64,000 nucleotides of DNA from Thermoleophilaceae bacterium (lineage in GTDB: Bacteria > Actinomycetota > Thermoleophilia > Solirubrobacterales > Thermoleophilaceae): the NCBI GenBank assembly GCA_040901445.1, contig JBBDYQ010000015.1, forward strand, positions 1-64,000. The letters run 5' to 3'. The notes beneath the pieces are model-generated. The model was not told the DNA's origin. It saw only the letters and a list, made by a program, of their open reading frames with translations, and ran no database searches. This document shows, piece after piece, positions 38,472-47,381 of this stretch. Each line of letters opens with the position of its first letter. Position 1 is the stretch's first letter. The position numbers and the translations under genes are program-made.

Positions 38472-39920
38472 ATGTCCCAGACGTCCGCAGACCCGCGGCG
38501 CTGGTGGGCCCTGCTCATCATCGCCACGGCGCAGTTCCTCGTGATCATGGACACCTCGATCATCGGGGTGGCCCTGCCCGACATCCAGCAGGAGCTCGGC
38601 TTCAGCCAGGCCGACCTGTCGTGGGTGTTCAACGCATACGTCATCGCCTTCGGCGGCCTGCTGCTGCTCGGCGGCAAGCTGTCCGACGCCTTCGGCGCCC
38701 GCAGGATGTTCAGCCTCGGGTTCGTCGTGCTGATCGCCGGATCGCTGGTGGCCGGCGTGGCCGACTCCACGACCGTGGAGATTGCCGGCCGGGCCGTTCA
38801 GGGCGCCGCTGCGGCGCTCGTCGCCCCCGCGGCTCTGACGATGGTGATGGTGCTGTTCAGCCACGACCCGAAGGAGCTCACGAAGGCGCTGGGCCTCTAC
38901 GGGGCGGCCGCGCCGGCCGGCGGCACCGCCGGCGTGTTCCTCGGAGGCGTGCTCACCGACGCGCTCGATTGGCGCTGGACGCTGCTGATCAACGTGCCGG
39001 TGGCGCTGGCGGTGCTCGCGGCCACACCGCGGCTGCTGCCGGCCGGCATGACGCGGCGCGGCAGGATCGACCTGGCCGGGGCCGTGACGGCTACGGCCGG
39101 GCTTGCGCTCGCCGTGTTCGGCATCGTGCGGGCCAACGAGGAGGGCTGGGGCTCCGTCCAGACCCTGCTCGTCCTCGGCGGAGCCGTGGCGCTGCTCGTC
39201 CTGTTCGTGACGCTGCAGTCGGCGCGGCGTGAGCCGTTGATGCCGCTGAGCGTCTGGCGGCTGCCCAACCTCGGCCCCGCCAACGTGGTGATGGCGCTGC
39301 TCGGGGCGGCGTGGATCCCGATGTGGTTCACCGCCAACCTCTGGCTCCAGCAGGTGCTGGGCGCCGGGGCGTTCGAGGCCGGGGCGGCGCTGCTGCCCAT
39401 GACCGTGCTGATCATGGTCGTGATGGTCGGGGTCGTGGCCCGGGTGGTCGAGCGGGTGGGCGTGAAGCCGCCGATGGTGCTCGGCCTGGCCATCCTGGCC
39501 GGCGGGATCGCGCTGTTCGCGACCGTCCCCTCGGACGGCGGCGGCTACCTGAGCTCGTTCCTGCCCGCCTCCCTGGTGGCGGCGCTCGGGATGTCGCTCA
39601 CGTTCATCCCGGCGATGATGGCCGCCATCGGGGCGGCCCCGCCCGAGCAGGGCGGGCTGGCGTCGGGGATCGTCAACACCACCTACCAGGTGGGGTCGGC
39701 GATCGGCCTGGCGGCGATCACGGCGCTGTCGATCGCCTTCGGGGGCGACCAGCTCGGCAACCCCGTGGAGCTGACCGAGGGATTCCGCGCGGCGTTCCTC
39801 GGCGCGGCCGGGATCGCCGTCGCGGGCGGCCTCGTGGCGCTCGGCTTCATACGGGTGCCGAAAGCCGCCGCGGAGCAACCCGCGGAGAGCCCGGAGCGGG
39901 AGCTCGCCCACGCGGCGTGA
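38472..39920 (+). CDS. MFS multidrug transporter, DHA2 (EmrB/QacA) family
   Basis: A 482-residue proton-coupled exporter with about 14 helices. Motif A-like region GGKLSDAFGARRMF, the D1 segment VIMDTSIIGVALPDIQQELG and motif C-like GAAAPAGGTAGVFLGGVL are present. The substrate is probably a drug or cationic compound. ATG follows AAGGAG. It is followed by a 28-bp palindrome, so it is probably monocistronic. Confidence 0.88.
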   Translation: MSQTSADPRRWWALLIIATAQFLVIMDTSIIGVALPDIQQELGFSQADLSWVFNAYVIAFGGLLLLGGKLSDAFGARRMFSLGFVVLIAGSLVAGVADSTTVEIAGRAVQGAAAALVAPAALTMVMVLFSHDPKELTKALGLYGAAAPAGGTAGVFLGGVLTDALDWRWTLLINVPVALAVLAATPRLLPAGMTRRGRIDLAGAVTATAGLALAVFGIVRANEEGWGSVQTLLVLGGAVALLVLFVTLQSARREPLMPLSVWRLPNLGPANVVMALLGAAWIPMWFTANLWLQQVLGAGAFEAGAALLPMTVLIMVVMVGVVARVVERVGVKPPMVLGLAILAGGIALFATVPSDGGGYLSSFLPASLVAALGMSLTFIPAMMAAIGAAPPEQGGLASGIVNTTYQVGSAIGLAAITALSIAFGGDQLGNPVELTEGFRAAFLGAAGIAVAGGLVALGFIRVPKAAAEQPAESPERELAHAA

Positions 39921-39932
39921 CCGAGAACGCAT

Positions 39933-39960
39933 CGGGGGGCGGCCGGCCGGCCGCCCCCCG
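39933..39960 (+). terminator. 28-bp perfect palindrome after the MFS gene
   Basis: CGGGGGGCGGCCGG followed by its exact reverse complement forms a hairpin with almost no loop, 12 bases past the stop. A strong G+C terminator without U-tract. It would act on either strand. Confidence 0.65.
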
Positions 39961-39998
39961 TAACGTTCCCCCACCTGGTCCAGACGGAGAGGGATGGG

Positions 39999-40703
39999 AT
40001 GACCGATTACGACGGGCTGCGCGCGATGTTCATCAACTGCACGCTCAAGCGCTCGCCGGAGAAGAGCCACACGCAGGGGCTGATCGACCGCAGCGTCGCG
40101 ATCATGGAGAAGCAGGGCGTGGAAGTGGAGCAGCTGCGGGCCATCGACCACGACATCGCGGTGGGCGTGTGGCCCGACATGCGCGAGCACGGCTGGGAGA
40201 AGGACGAGTGGCCCGAGCTCTTCCCGCGCGTGCTGGCGGCCGACATCCTCGTGATCGCCGGGCCGATCTGGCTGGGCGACAACGGCTCGGTGACCAAGCA
40301 GATCATCGAGCGCCTGTACGCGTGCTCGTCGCTGCTGAACGACGCGGGCCAGTACGCCTTCTACGGCCGCGCGGGCGGCTGCCTGATCACCGGCAACGAG
40401 GACGGCATCAAGCACTGCGCGATGAACGTGCTCTACAGCCTCCAGCACCTCGGCTACACGATCCCGCCGCAGGCCGACGCGGGCTGGATCGGGGAGGCGG
40501 GCCCGGGCCCGTCCTATCTCGACGAGGGCTCGGGCGGGCCCGAGAACGAGTTCACCCAGCGCAACACCACGTTCATGACCTGGAACCTCATGCATCTCGC
40601 GAAGATGCTGCGCGACGCCGGCGGCGTGCCCGCGCACGGCAACCAGCGCTCCGAGTGGGACGCGGGCTGCCGCTTCGACTTCGACAACCCCGAGCACCGC
40701 TGA
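39999..40703 (+). CDS. NAD(P)H-dependent FMN reductase-like flavoprotein
   Basis: A 234-residue flavodoxin-fold protein. The phosphate loop is in INCTLKRSPEKSHTQGL; AADILVIAGPIWLGDNGSVT is the typical second flavin-contact region and YGRAGGCLITGNEDGIKH the third. It probably reduces FMN or quinones. Stop and next start are separated by only 2 bases, so it is cotranscribed with the LLM gene and may supply reduced flavin. Confidence 0.8.
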   Translation: MTDYDGLRAMFINCTLKRSPEKSHTQGLIDRSVAIMEKQGVEVEQLRAIDHDIAVGVWPDMREHGWEKDEWPELFPRVLAADILVIAGPIWLGDNGSVTKQIIERLYACSSLLNDAGQYAFYGRAGGCLITGNEDGIKHCAMNVLYSLQHLGYTIPPQADAGWIGEAGPGPSYLDEGSGGPENEFTQRNTTFMTWNLMHLAKMLRDAGGVPAHGNQRSEWDAGCRFDFDNPEHR

Positions 40704-40705
40704 GG

Positions 40706-41743
40706 ATGCGCCTGAGCGTCCTCGACCAGTCGCCGGTTCCCGAGGGGTCCACCGGGGCGGACGCGCTGCGCAATACGCTCGACCTCGCCCGGCTCGCCGA
40801 CGAGCTCGGCTACCAGCGTTACTGGGTGGCCGAGCACCACGGCGGGCCCATGCTCGCGGGCCCCAGCCCGGAGGTGCTGGCGGGGCCGATCGCAGCGGCC
40901 ACGCAGCGGATCCGGGTGGGCAGCGGGGGCGTGATGCTCCCCCACTACAGCCCGTTCAAGGTGGCCGAGTCGTTCAGCGTGCTGAGCGGGCTGTTTCCGG
41001 GCCGCATCGACCTCGGCCTCGGGCGCGCGTCGGGCACCGACCCGGTGACCACCTTCGCGCTCCAGCGCGACCGCCGCCAGGGGATGGCCGACGACTTCCC
41101 CGAACAGCTGGCCGAGCTGCTGGCCTACCTCGAGGACGACATTCCCGCCGGCCACCCGTTCGCGCGGCTGCCGGCCTGGCTGCCCGGCCGGCCCGAGCTG
41201 CCCGAGCCGTGGCTGCTGGGCTCGTCGCCGCAGAGCGCGATCTGGGCCGGCCAGCTCGGCCTCCCCTACTCCTTCGCGGACTTCATCAATCCCGAGGGCG
41301 CCGAGATCGCGGCGCTCTACCGCGAGCGCTTCGACGCCTCCGCGGGGCGGCTCTCGGAGCCGCGCCTGTCGGTGGGCGCGTGGGCGCTGTGCACGGAGAC
41401 CGACGAGGAGGCCGAGCGCCTGGCGTCGAGCGCGCGGATGGCCATGAAGCTGCTGCGCCGCGGGCAGCTGATCCCGGTGCCGCCGGTGGAGAAGGCCCTG
41501 CGCTTCTTCGAGGCGGAGGGCAAGCCGGTGGGCGCCCGTCCCGAGGGGCGGCAGCGGCGCATGGTGCTGGGCTCGCCGGCCACGGTGCGGGCCGGGCTGG
41601 AGCAGCTGGCGCGCGACTACGGGGCGGAGGAGGTCATCGTCGTGACGATCGTGCACGACCACGCGGCGCGACGGCGCTCGTACGAGCTGATCGCCGAAGC
41701 GTTCGGGCTGTCGGGCGCCTCGGCGGAGCCCGCGGCGGCCTAG
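40706..41743 (+). CDS. luciferase-like (LLM) flavin-dependent oxidoreductase
   Basis: A 345-residue TIM-barrel enzyme of the bacterial luciferase superfamily. Motifs include RYWVAEHHGGPMLAGPSPEV, RIRVGSGGVMLPHYSPFKVA and GLFPGRIDLGLGRASGTDP, typical of the YhbW-like subgroup. It would use FMNH2 or F420; the upstream reductase favours FMN. Its 3' end overlaps the convergent Ddn-like gene by 4 bases. Confidence 0.88.
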   Translation: MRLSVLDQSPVPEGSTGADALRNTLDLARLADELGYQRYWVAEHHGGPMLAGPSPEVLAGPIAAATQRIRVGSGGVMLPHYSPFKVAESFSVLSGLFPGRIDLGLGRASGTDPVTTFALQRDRRQGMADDFPEQLAELLAYLEDDIPAGHPFARLPAWLPGRPELPEPWLLGSSPQSAIWAGQLGLPYSFADFINPEGAEIAALYRERFDASAGRLSEPRLSVGAWALCTETDEEAERLASSARMAMKLLRRGQLIPVPPVEKALRFFEAEGKPVGARPEGRQRRMVLGSPATVRAGLEQLARDYGAEEVIVVTIVHDHAARRRSYELIAEAFGLSGASAEPAAA

Positions 41744-42189
41744 CCGCGCGGCTCGAGGATCACGAGCGGGATCTTCCGGTCGGTGCGCTTGGCGTAGCCG
41801 GCATAGCCCGCATACGTCTCGACCGCCTTGGGCCAGAGCCGCTCGCGCTCGGCGTCGGTGGCCACACGGGCGCGGACGAGCGGGCGCCGGTGGCCCACCT
41901 GCACGCGTGTGTCCGGATTGGCGCGGAGGTTGTGGAACCAGGCCGGGTGGCGCTCGAAGCCGCCCTTCGACGCCACGAGCACGATGTCGTCGCCGTCGCG
42001 GAAGTACACGAGCGGCGAGGTGCGCCGGCGCCCGCTCTTCGCGCCCACGTGCTCGAGCAGCAGCATGCGCGGGAGGAACGGGATCCGGTGGCCCACCAGG
42101 CCGCCGGTCATCCGGTAGGCCACGGTGTGCGCGCCCATCACGCGGTGCAGGACGGGCCAGGTGCGGTCGGCGATGTCGAGATATCCCAT
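41740..42189 (-). CDS. deazaflavin (F420)-dependent nitroreductase family protein
   Basis: A 149-residue split-barrel of the Ddn/FDOR-B family. Motifs: LLEHVGAKSGRRRTSPLVYF, VASKGGFERHPAWFHNLRAN and TRVQVGHRRP. The KGG.....PAW..NL block is the family signature for F420 binding. Suggests the organism makes F420. Substrate unknown; quinone or nitro reduction is typical. Confidence 0.88.
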   Translation of the reverse strand: MGYLDIADRTWPVLHRVMGAHTVAYRMTGGLVGHRIPFLPRMLLLEHVGAKSGRRRTSPLVYFRDGDDIVLVASKGGFERHPAWFHNLRANPDTRVQVGHRRPLVRARVATDAERERLWPKAVETYAGYAGYAKRTDRKIPLVILEPRG

Positions 42190-42207
42190 GGCGGGAAGGA
42201 TGCCCGA

Positions 42208-42963
42208 TCAGCCCTCGAGCAGCACGCACACCCCGTCCGGCGTGCGCAGCTCGCCGGGCTCTGCGGCCCCGCCGATGACCACGGCTTCGAGCCCCGCGCC
42301 GTCGGCCGGCTCGAGCTCGGCGCCGCTCGACATCCAGGTGTTCACGCCCACGTGGTGGTGGTAGCCCTCGTCCGCGATAAAAGCGGCGTCGGCGCCGTAG
42401 GTGGCCATGACCTCCATGCCGACCTCTTCCGTCCAGAAGCCCACCGCGTCCGGCACGTGGGCGACCTTGAGGTGCACGTGGCCCACGTCCACGCCGGCGG
42501 AGTCGCCCGGCTCCTCGGCGATCAGGCCGTCGAGGTCCAGCGGCAGCGTGGCCATGGCCACCTGCTGGCCCGGGTCGGGCTCGGGCCACTGGTCGCGCGG
42601 GCGGTCGCGGTAGAGCTCGACGCCCAGGCCGTCGGGGTCATCGAGGTAGAGCGCCTCGGAGACGAGGTGGTCGGACGCCCCCGACATCGGCACGCGCTCC
42701 TCGGCGAGCCGGCGCAGGGCGGCCGAGAGGCCGGCGCGCTGCGGGTAGCGGAAGGCGGTGTGGAAGAGCCCCGCGGCGCGGCGCGGCGCCGGGCCGCCGC
42801 GCTCGGCGCGGCGCAGCTCCAGGCGGACGGGGCCGCCGTCGGGGCCGCCGAGGTCGGCCCGGTCGACGTCGACGGAGCGGACGCCAAGGCCCGCCACGCG
42901 CTCGTAGAAGCCGGCGCTGAGCTCGACATCCGACACCCGCAGGACCACCCTCTCCACGTGCAT
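42208..42963 (-). CDS. VOC-family (glyoxalase/extradiol dioxygenase-like) protein
   Basis: A 251-residue protein with two VOC modules (MHVERVVLRVSDVELSAGFY at the N-terminus; VGHVHLKVAHVPDAVGFWTE at about 165). It includes YHHHVGVNTWMSSGAE in the second, resembling CatE/ring-cleavage dioxygenases. Metal ligands would be the His of HTAF or HVHLK and late Glu. Role uncertain. It is divergent from the TetR gene, which may control it. Confidence 0.8.
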   Translation of the reverse strand: MHVERVVLRVSDVELSAGFYERVAGLGVRSVDVDRADLGGPDGGPVRLELRRAERGGPAPRRAAGLFHTAFRYPQRAGLSAALRRLAEERVPMSGASDHLVSEALYLDDPDGLGVELYRDRPRDQWPEPDPGQQVAMATLPLDLDGLIAEEPGDSAGVDVGHVHLKVAHVPDAVGFWTEEVGMEVMATYGADAAFIADEGYHHHVGVNTWMSSGAELEPADGAGLEAVVIGGAAEPGELRTPDGVCVLLEG

Positions 42964-43009
42964 GGGCGGATTGTGACGGGAGGGCGCCCGGGGCCGTAGC
43001 CTTGCCCGC

Positions 43010-43672
43010 ATGGCGAAGGTGGACCCGCGCACCGCCCGCACCACGGCCGCCGTGCTCGAGGCGGCCGAGGAGGTGTTCCGCCGCGAGGGATTCCACCGGG
43101 CCACGATCGAGCGGATCGCCGAGGCGGCCGAGGTGTCGGTCGGCACCATCTACTTCCACTTCGGCTCCAAGGAGGCGCTCTACCTGGAGCTGGTGGAGCG
43201 TGCGCTGGAGGTGAACGAGCGCTACATGGCCGAGGCCTACGACGCGGAGCTCTCGCCGCTCGAGCAGGTGCTGGCCGCCGGGGACGCCTACATGCGCTTC
43301 CACCTCGACCACCCAGGCTACTTCCGCATGATCGCCCTGCGCGGGCTCGACCTCGCCCCCGGCGACGAGCCGCCCGAGGCCGAGCGCCGGATCGCCGAGC
43401 GCGTCGACCTGCTGGTGGGCGGGGTGGCGGAGGGCATCGAGCGCGCCGTGCAGGCGGGCGAGGCCTTCCCCGTCGACGCCTGGACGATGTCGCGCTTCGT
43501 GTGGGGCGCGTGGAACGGCGTGGTGGCGCTGAGCGTGCGGGAGGACCGCCTGCGCCTGGACGAGACGCAGCTGCGCGAGGCGCTCGCGCTGGGCAGGCGG
43601 CTGATCGTGGAGGGCTGCGCCACGCAGAAGCTGCGCGACGCGGATGCACGGGTGGCCGGAGACTTTTTGTAG
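43010..43672 (+). CDS. TetR-family transcriptional regulator
   Basis: A 220-residue repressor-type protein with an N-terminal HTH (AAEEVFRREGFHRATIERIA, VSVGTIYFHFGSKEALYLEL) and a helical ligand domain. It is divergent from the VOC gene (46-base spacer) and 13 bases before the nitrilase-family gene, so either may be a target. No clear palindrome was identified in the short spacer. Confidence 0.93.
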   Translation: MAKVDPRTARTTAAVLEAAEEVFRREGFHRATIERIAEAAEVSVGTIYFHFGSKEALYLELVERALEVNERYMAEAYDAELSPLEQVLAAGDAYMRFHLDHPGYFRMIALRGLDLAPGDEPPEAERRIAERVDLLVGGVAEGIERAVQAGEAFPVDAWTMSRFVWGAWNGVVALSVREDRLRLDETQLREALALGRRLIVEGCATQKLRDADARVAGDFL

Positions 43673-43685
43673 TACCGTTCAATTT

Positions 43686-44615
43686 GTGGGGACGACCCGC
43701 CGCTGCGCCGCCATCCAGCTCGAGCCCCGCCTCGGGGACGTGGCCTTCAACATTGGCCGCTGCCGCGAGCTGGCAGCGGAGGCTGTGGCGGACGGCGCCG
43801 AGGTCGTGGTCCTGCCCGAGTTCTTCACCACCGGGATGGCGTACCTGCCCGAGGTGGTCGCGGGCGCCGTTCCCTACGACGGGCCTGCCCTCGCCCTGCT
43901 GCGCGCGATCGCGGCGAACGGCGTGCTCGCGGGCGGCTCCTTCCTCGCCACCGACGACGACGGCGAGGTGCGCAACGCGTTCGTGCTCGCCGGCCCCGAC
44001 GGCGTTCTCGGCCGCCACGACAAGGACCTGCCCACGATGTGGGAGAACGCCGCCTACGTCGGCGGCTCCGACGACGGCGTGATCGGGCTGCCCGGCGGCG
44101 GGTCGGTGGGGGTGGCGTTGTGCTGGGAGCTGATGCGCTCGCAGACGGTGCGGCGCCTCGCGGGGCGCGTGGACGCCGTCCTGGGCGGCTCCGCCTGGTG
44201 GAGCATCCCGCCCTGGCGCCCGCGGCGGCTGTTCGAGAGCTGGGAGCGCGACAACCGCGCCACCGCCATCGGCACCCCCGCGGCATTCGCGCGCATGCTC
44301 GGTGTGCCGCTGGTGCACGCCTCCCACTGCGGCGAGCTGCGCTGCCCGATGCCCTGGACGCCCTGCGTCTCCTACTCCGGCCGCTACGAGGGACCGACGT
44401 CGATCGTGGCCGGTGACGGGACGGTGCTGGCCGAGCGGTCGGTGGACGAGGGCGAGGGCATCGTGGTGGCGGACGTGGAGCTCGGCGCGGTGGAGCCTTC
44501 GCTTCCCGTCCCCGGGGGCTTCTGGCTGCACCGCCGCGGGCCCATGGCGGCCTTCGCCTGGAACTACCAGCGCGCCCACGGCCGCCGCGCCTACCGCCGC
44601 CGAGCGGCAGCCTGA
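43686..44615 (+). CDS. carbon-nitrogen hydrolase (nitrilase superfamily)
   Basis: A 309-residue enzyme from GTG 43686, with catalytic Glu in VVLPEFFTTGMAYL, Lys in GRHDKDLPTMWENA and Cys in VGVALCWELMRSQ, the complete Glu-Lys-Cys triad. Hydrolyses an amide or nitrile; the exact substrate is unknown. It follows the TetR gene closely and is followed 2 bases later by a small membrane protein gene. Confidence 0.87.
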   Translation: MGTTRRCAAIQLEPRLGDVAFNIGRCRELAAEAVADGAEVVVLPEFFTTGMAYLPEVVAGAVPYDGPALALLRAIAANGVLAGGSFLATDDDGEVRNAFVLAGPDGVLGRHDKDLPTMWENAAYVGGSDDGVIGLPGGGSVGVALCWELMRSQTVRRLAGRVDAVLGGSAWWSIPPWRPRRLFESWERDNRATAIGTPAAFARMLGVPLVHASHCGELRCPMPWTPCVSYSGRYEGPTSIVAGDGTVLAERSVDEGEGIVVADVELGAVEPSLPVPGGFWLHRRGPMAAFAWNYQRAHGRRAYRRRAAA

Positions 44616-44617
44616 CC

Positions 44618-44995
44618 GTGCCGCTGCTCACCTCGCTCGGCCTGGTCTCGCTCGCGCTCGCAGGGCTGTCGGGCTGGCTCGTGCTGCTGGCCACCGAGCG
44701 CCCGGAGTGGCTGCGCTCGCGTGGGGTGGTGGCCCCGGGACGCATCCGCCAGGTGCACCTGGACTGGGTGATGATGGGCCTCATCCTCATCGCGGTGCAG
44801 GTGGCCGTGCCCGACCTGCCGGGCTGGATCAGGGGGATGGTGGCGTTCGGGACGGTGGTCAACCCGCTGCTGTTCATCCCGCTGGCGTGGGGACCGGGCG
44901 TGAAGGAGAACCCGCTGTACGTGGCGATCACCCTCGCGTCGTTTACGGCCACCAGCGGCGGGCTCACGGCCGTGGCCGTGCACGCGCTGGCCTGA
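44618..44995 (+). CDS. small four-helix membrane protein
   Basis: A 125-residue protein with about four hydrophobic helices (SLGLVSLALAGLSGWLVLLA; WVMMGLILIAVQVAVP; a third around VNPLLFIPLAWG; a fourth near the C-terminus). The GTG start directly follows the hydrolase stop, so it is translationally linked. It vaguely resembles hydroxylaminobenzene-mutase-type membrane proteins, but not enough to name it. Confidence 0.6.
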   Translation: MPLLTSLGLVSLALAGLSGWLVLLATERPEWLRSRGVVAPGRIRQVHLDWVMMGLILIAVQVAVPDLPGWIRGMVAFGTVVNPLLFIPLAWGPGVKENPLYVAITLASFTATSGGLTAVAVHALA

Positions 44996-45061
44996 CCGCA
45001 ACACACGCAGCGCTCGTTCGGATCGGCACAACCGGTCGCGGCGGGCGGTGTTCCGGAGGGC

Positions 45062-46645
45062 ATGCGCCGCGCCCGGCTCGGACTGTCGGCAGTCGTCGCG
45101 CTCGCCATGGGGGGTTGGGTGGCGCCCGACGCGGCGAGCGGCGAGCAGGTGACGGCCACGGCCGACGCCACCGTGGAGCGCGGCGAGCGCCGGCCGCTGG
45201 GCCGCGGCCCGCGCATTGCCACGGGCCGCGGCCGGCAGACGCTGCTGCGCTTCGGCTTCCGTCGCCCGCCGGCCGGCGTGGAGCGCGCCGTGCTGCGCGT
45301 GTACGTGTCGCGCGCCAGCCGCCGCGGCGTCGTGGTGTACCGCTCGCGGGGGCGCTGGAGCGAGCGACGCGTGACTTGGCGCTCGCGGCCGCGGCGCGGC
45401 CGGCGGGTGGCCAGCCGGCGCGGGCCGCTGCGGCGCGGCTGGCTGGAGCTCGACGTCACCCGCGCGGTGCGCGGCGGCGACGTGGGCCTGGTGGTGAAGT
45501 CCCTGGCCCGGCGGCCGGTGGTAATGCGGTCGCGTCAGGGCCGCCCGGGCCGTGTCCGCCCGCGGCTGCGCGTGGACGCCCGGCCACCGCCACGGCCGGG
45601 CGTCCTCGCGCCTAACGACTCTGCACCCCCGCAGGCACAGCCCAACCCGGCGGGACCTGCGCCGCCTGCTCCTCCCGCTCCTCCTCCACCGCCGCCGCCG
45701 GACCGGCCCGATCCGGCCACCGGCGCGCGAGCCGAGTTGCTCGCGCTGATCGGCGACGTGACCCAGGCCACCGCTTTCCGCTATGCGGCCACCGACGACC
45801 GCGGAATCCGCCTCGACGGCCTGGACGTGGCCGGGGACGGGCAGGGCGGCTACGTGGGCGTGTACCACGCGCTCGTGGGCGACGTGCTGGTGCTCTGCCT
45901 GGCCCGCTCCGCCGACCTGCTCACCTGGACCTGGGAGCGCGACCTCGAGGTGGGCGCGGCCCAAGGCACGCTGGCCCGGCAGGTGGACGGCGTCTGGGTG
46001 GCCGCCTACGAGAAGACGCTGCGCGACGGCGTGCACCTCCAGTTCCGCCGCTATCCGTCACTCGACACCCTCCTATCCGGCGCGCCCGATCGCGAGTTCA
46101 CGGCCCCGCTCACGCTCGCCCCCACGGCGGAGGGCACGCCCGACATCGTGGTGGCCACCCCGGCGGAGATCCGCGTGGGCCTGCACTACTACCGCGAGGC
46201 CCAGGTGGACCGTCAGGCGTCCGGGGTGCTGTCGGACTGGAGCCGCTGGCGGGTGGAGGACGAGCCGGAGCTGAACGCCGCCTTCGATGCGCTCGGCGTG
46301 CGCGGGAACGTGGGCGACCGCGACCGGATCACGTTCGGCGGCCAGCGCTTCGTGGTGCACGAGGCCCAGCTGGTCCCGGGCGACTGGGGCAGGTGGCGCA
46401 CCTGGCTGCGCGACGAGGCCAGCGGACGGATCGTGCCACTGGAGCTACGGACCCACGGCGGCAGCCTCGCGTTCGGCAACCCGGCGGTGACGTCGGTCAC
46501 GGCGCCGAGCGGCGCCCCGGCGCTGGTGATGACGGCGTTCCTCTTCCACGAGGGCGCGGCGCCCGGCGAGGCCGGCGAGCTCGTGTTCTACCGGGAGACG
46601 GGGCCGCCGCCGGACCCGCCGGAACCCGCCCCTCCCGAGGGCTGA
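45062..46645 (+). CDS. secreted protein with CBM96/DNRLRE-like domain and glycosidase-like beta-propeller
   Basis: A 527-residue exported protein: signal peptide (ending DAASGEQ) and an Arg-rich N-terminal beta domain (about 28-175; TATADATVERG, TLLRFGFRRPPAGVERAVLR, VVVYRSRGRWSERRVTW), the plan of disaggregatase-type carbohydrate-binding modules. A Pro/Ala linker (about 185-220) follows. The C-terminal region has repeated Trp strands (WTWERDLEVGAAQG, LSDWSRWRVEDEPELNAAFD), suggestive of a five-bladed propeller. Probably polysaccharide-binding or degrading. Confidence 0.65.
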   Translation: MRRARLGLSAVVALAMGGWVAPDAASGEQVTATADATVERGERRPLGRGPRIATGRGRQTLLRFGFRRPPAGVERAVLRVYVSRASRRGVVVYRSRGRWSERRVTWRSRPRRGRRVASRRGPLRRGWLELDVTRAVRGGDVGLVVKSLARRPVVMRSRQGRPGRVRPRLRVDARPPPRPGVLAPNDSAPPQAQPNPAGPAPPAPPAPPPPPPPDRPDPATGARAELLALIGDVTQATAFRYAATDDRGIRLDGLDVAGDGQGGYVGVYHALVGDVLVLCLARSADLLTWTWERDLEVGAAQGTLARQVDGVWVAAYEKTLRDGVHLQFRRYPSLDTLLSGAPDREFTAPLTLAPTAEGTPDIVVATPAEIRVGLHYYREAQVDRQASGVLSDWSRWRVEDEPELNAAFDALGVRGNVGDRDRITFGGQRFVVHEAQLVPGDWGRWRTWLRDEASGRIVPLELRTHGGSLAFGNPAVTSVTAPSGAPALVMTAFLFHEGAAPGEAGELVFYRETGPPPDPPEPAPPEG

Positions 46646-46658
46646 GCACCGCCGCCTT

Positions 46659-46693
46659 CCGACGTTTGTGTGAATAGCTCATACAAACGTCGG
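46659..46693. promoter_or_regulatory. AT-rich long inverted repeat (terminator or operator)
   Basis: CCGACGTTTGT (46659-46669) and ACAAACGTCGG (46683-46693) are perfect arms. Pairing extends inward through GTGTGA/TCATAC with one G-T pair to a 5-nt loop, giving about 16 bp. Its A+T content stands out sharply from the surroundings. It lies between the secreted protein and the broken crotonase gene. Confidence 0.55.
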
Positions 46694-46734
46694 CCCGCGT
46701 GGACGCGGGCGCATCGGACCCGAAGCAGAGACGG

Positions 46735-47258
46735 ATGCCGAAGGTGCACTACGAGGCGCGCGACCGGATCGCGTACGTGACCATCAGCCGGCCAGAGGCG
46801 AAGAACGCCATCGACCCCGAGACGCACGAGCTGCTGTGGGCCGCCTGGGAGCGCTTCCGCGACACGGCGAGGCAAACGTGGCCATCCTCACCGGCACCGG
46901 CGACGCGTTCTGCGCCGGCGCCGACCTGAAGGAGTACATCCCGCCGGTGCTGCAGTCGGGCCCACGCCAGGTGCTCGACAACGTCAAGACGGGCCTGGGC
47001 GGGCTTACCCGCGGCTGCACGGGATCGAGAAGCCGGTGATCGGGGCCATCAACGGCTGGGCGCTGGCGGGCGGGCTGGAGACGGCGCTGGCGTGCGACAT
47101 CCGGATCGCCTCGGAGCGGGCGATGTTCGGCTCGTTCGAGGCCCGCCGCGGCTACCGCGTACGCGGGCCCGGACCCGGACGAGACCCGGGGGCTGCTGGA
47201 GCACTCCTACGAGAAGACCGACCGCGGCCGGGCGGGGAGCCACGCCACGGAGCCGTAG
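46735..47258 (+). pseudogene. enoyl-CoA hydratase/isomerase (crotonase) pseudogene
   Basis: Crotonase sequence is spread over three frames: MPKVHYEARDRIAYVTISRP with EAKNAIDPETHELL (frame 1), ILTGTGDAFCAGADLKEYIP (frame 2, from about 46870) and PVIGAINGWALAGGLETALA-CDIRIASERAMFGSFEARRGY (frame 3, from about 47012). The oxyanion-hole segments are both there, but two frameshifts separate them and the C-terminal third is missing after GY. The tail to TAG 47258 is not crotonase-like. Fragment total is about 160 residues against 260 expected. Decay or base-calling error cannot be separated here. Confidence 0.85.
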
Positions 47259-47262
47259 GAGC

Positions 47263-47295
47263 GAGGAGGGCCCGGCGTCCTGCCGGGCCCTCCTC
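47263..47295 (+). terminator. strong 14-bp terminator hairpin
   Basis: GAGGAGGGCCCGGC and its perfect complement (47282-47295) with a 5-nt loop begin four bases after the last stop. On the minus strand it lies beyond the end of the convergent glycosidase, so it may serve both. Confidence 0.8.
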
Positions 47296-47381
47296 GTGGG
47301 TTGGACCGACCTCCGACCCTGCTCGCCGTCCCGGCGCCTCCGAGAGGCGCAAGACGAGGCGGAGCAGGGCGAAGTAGAGCC

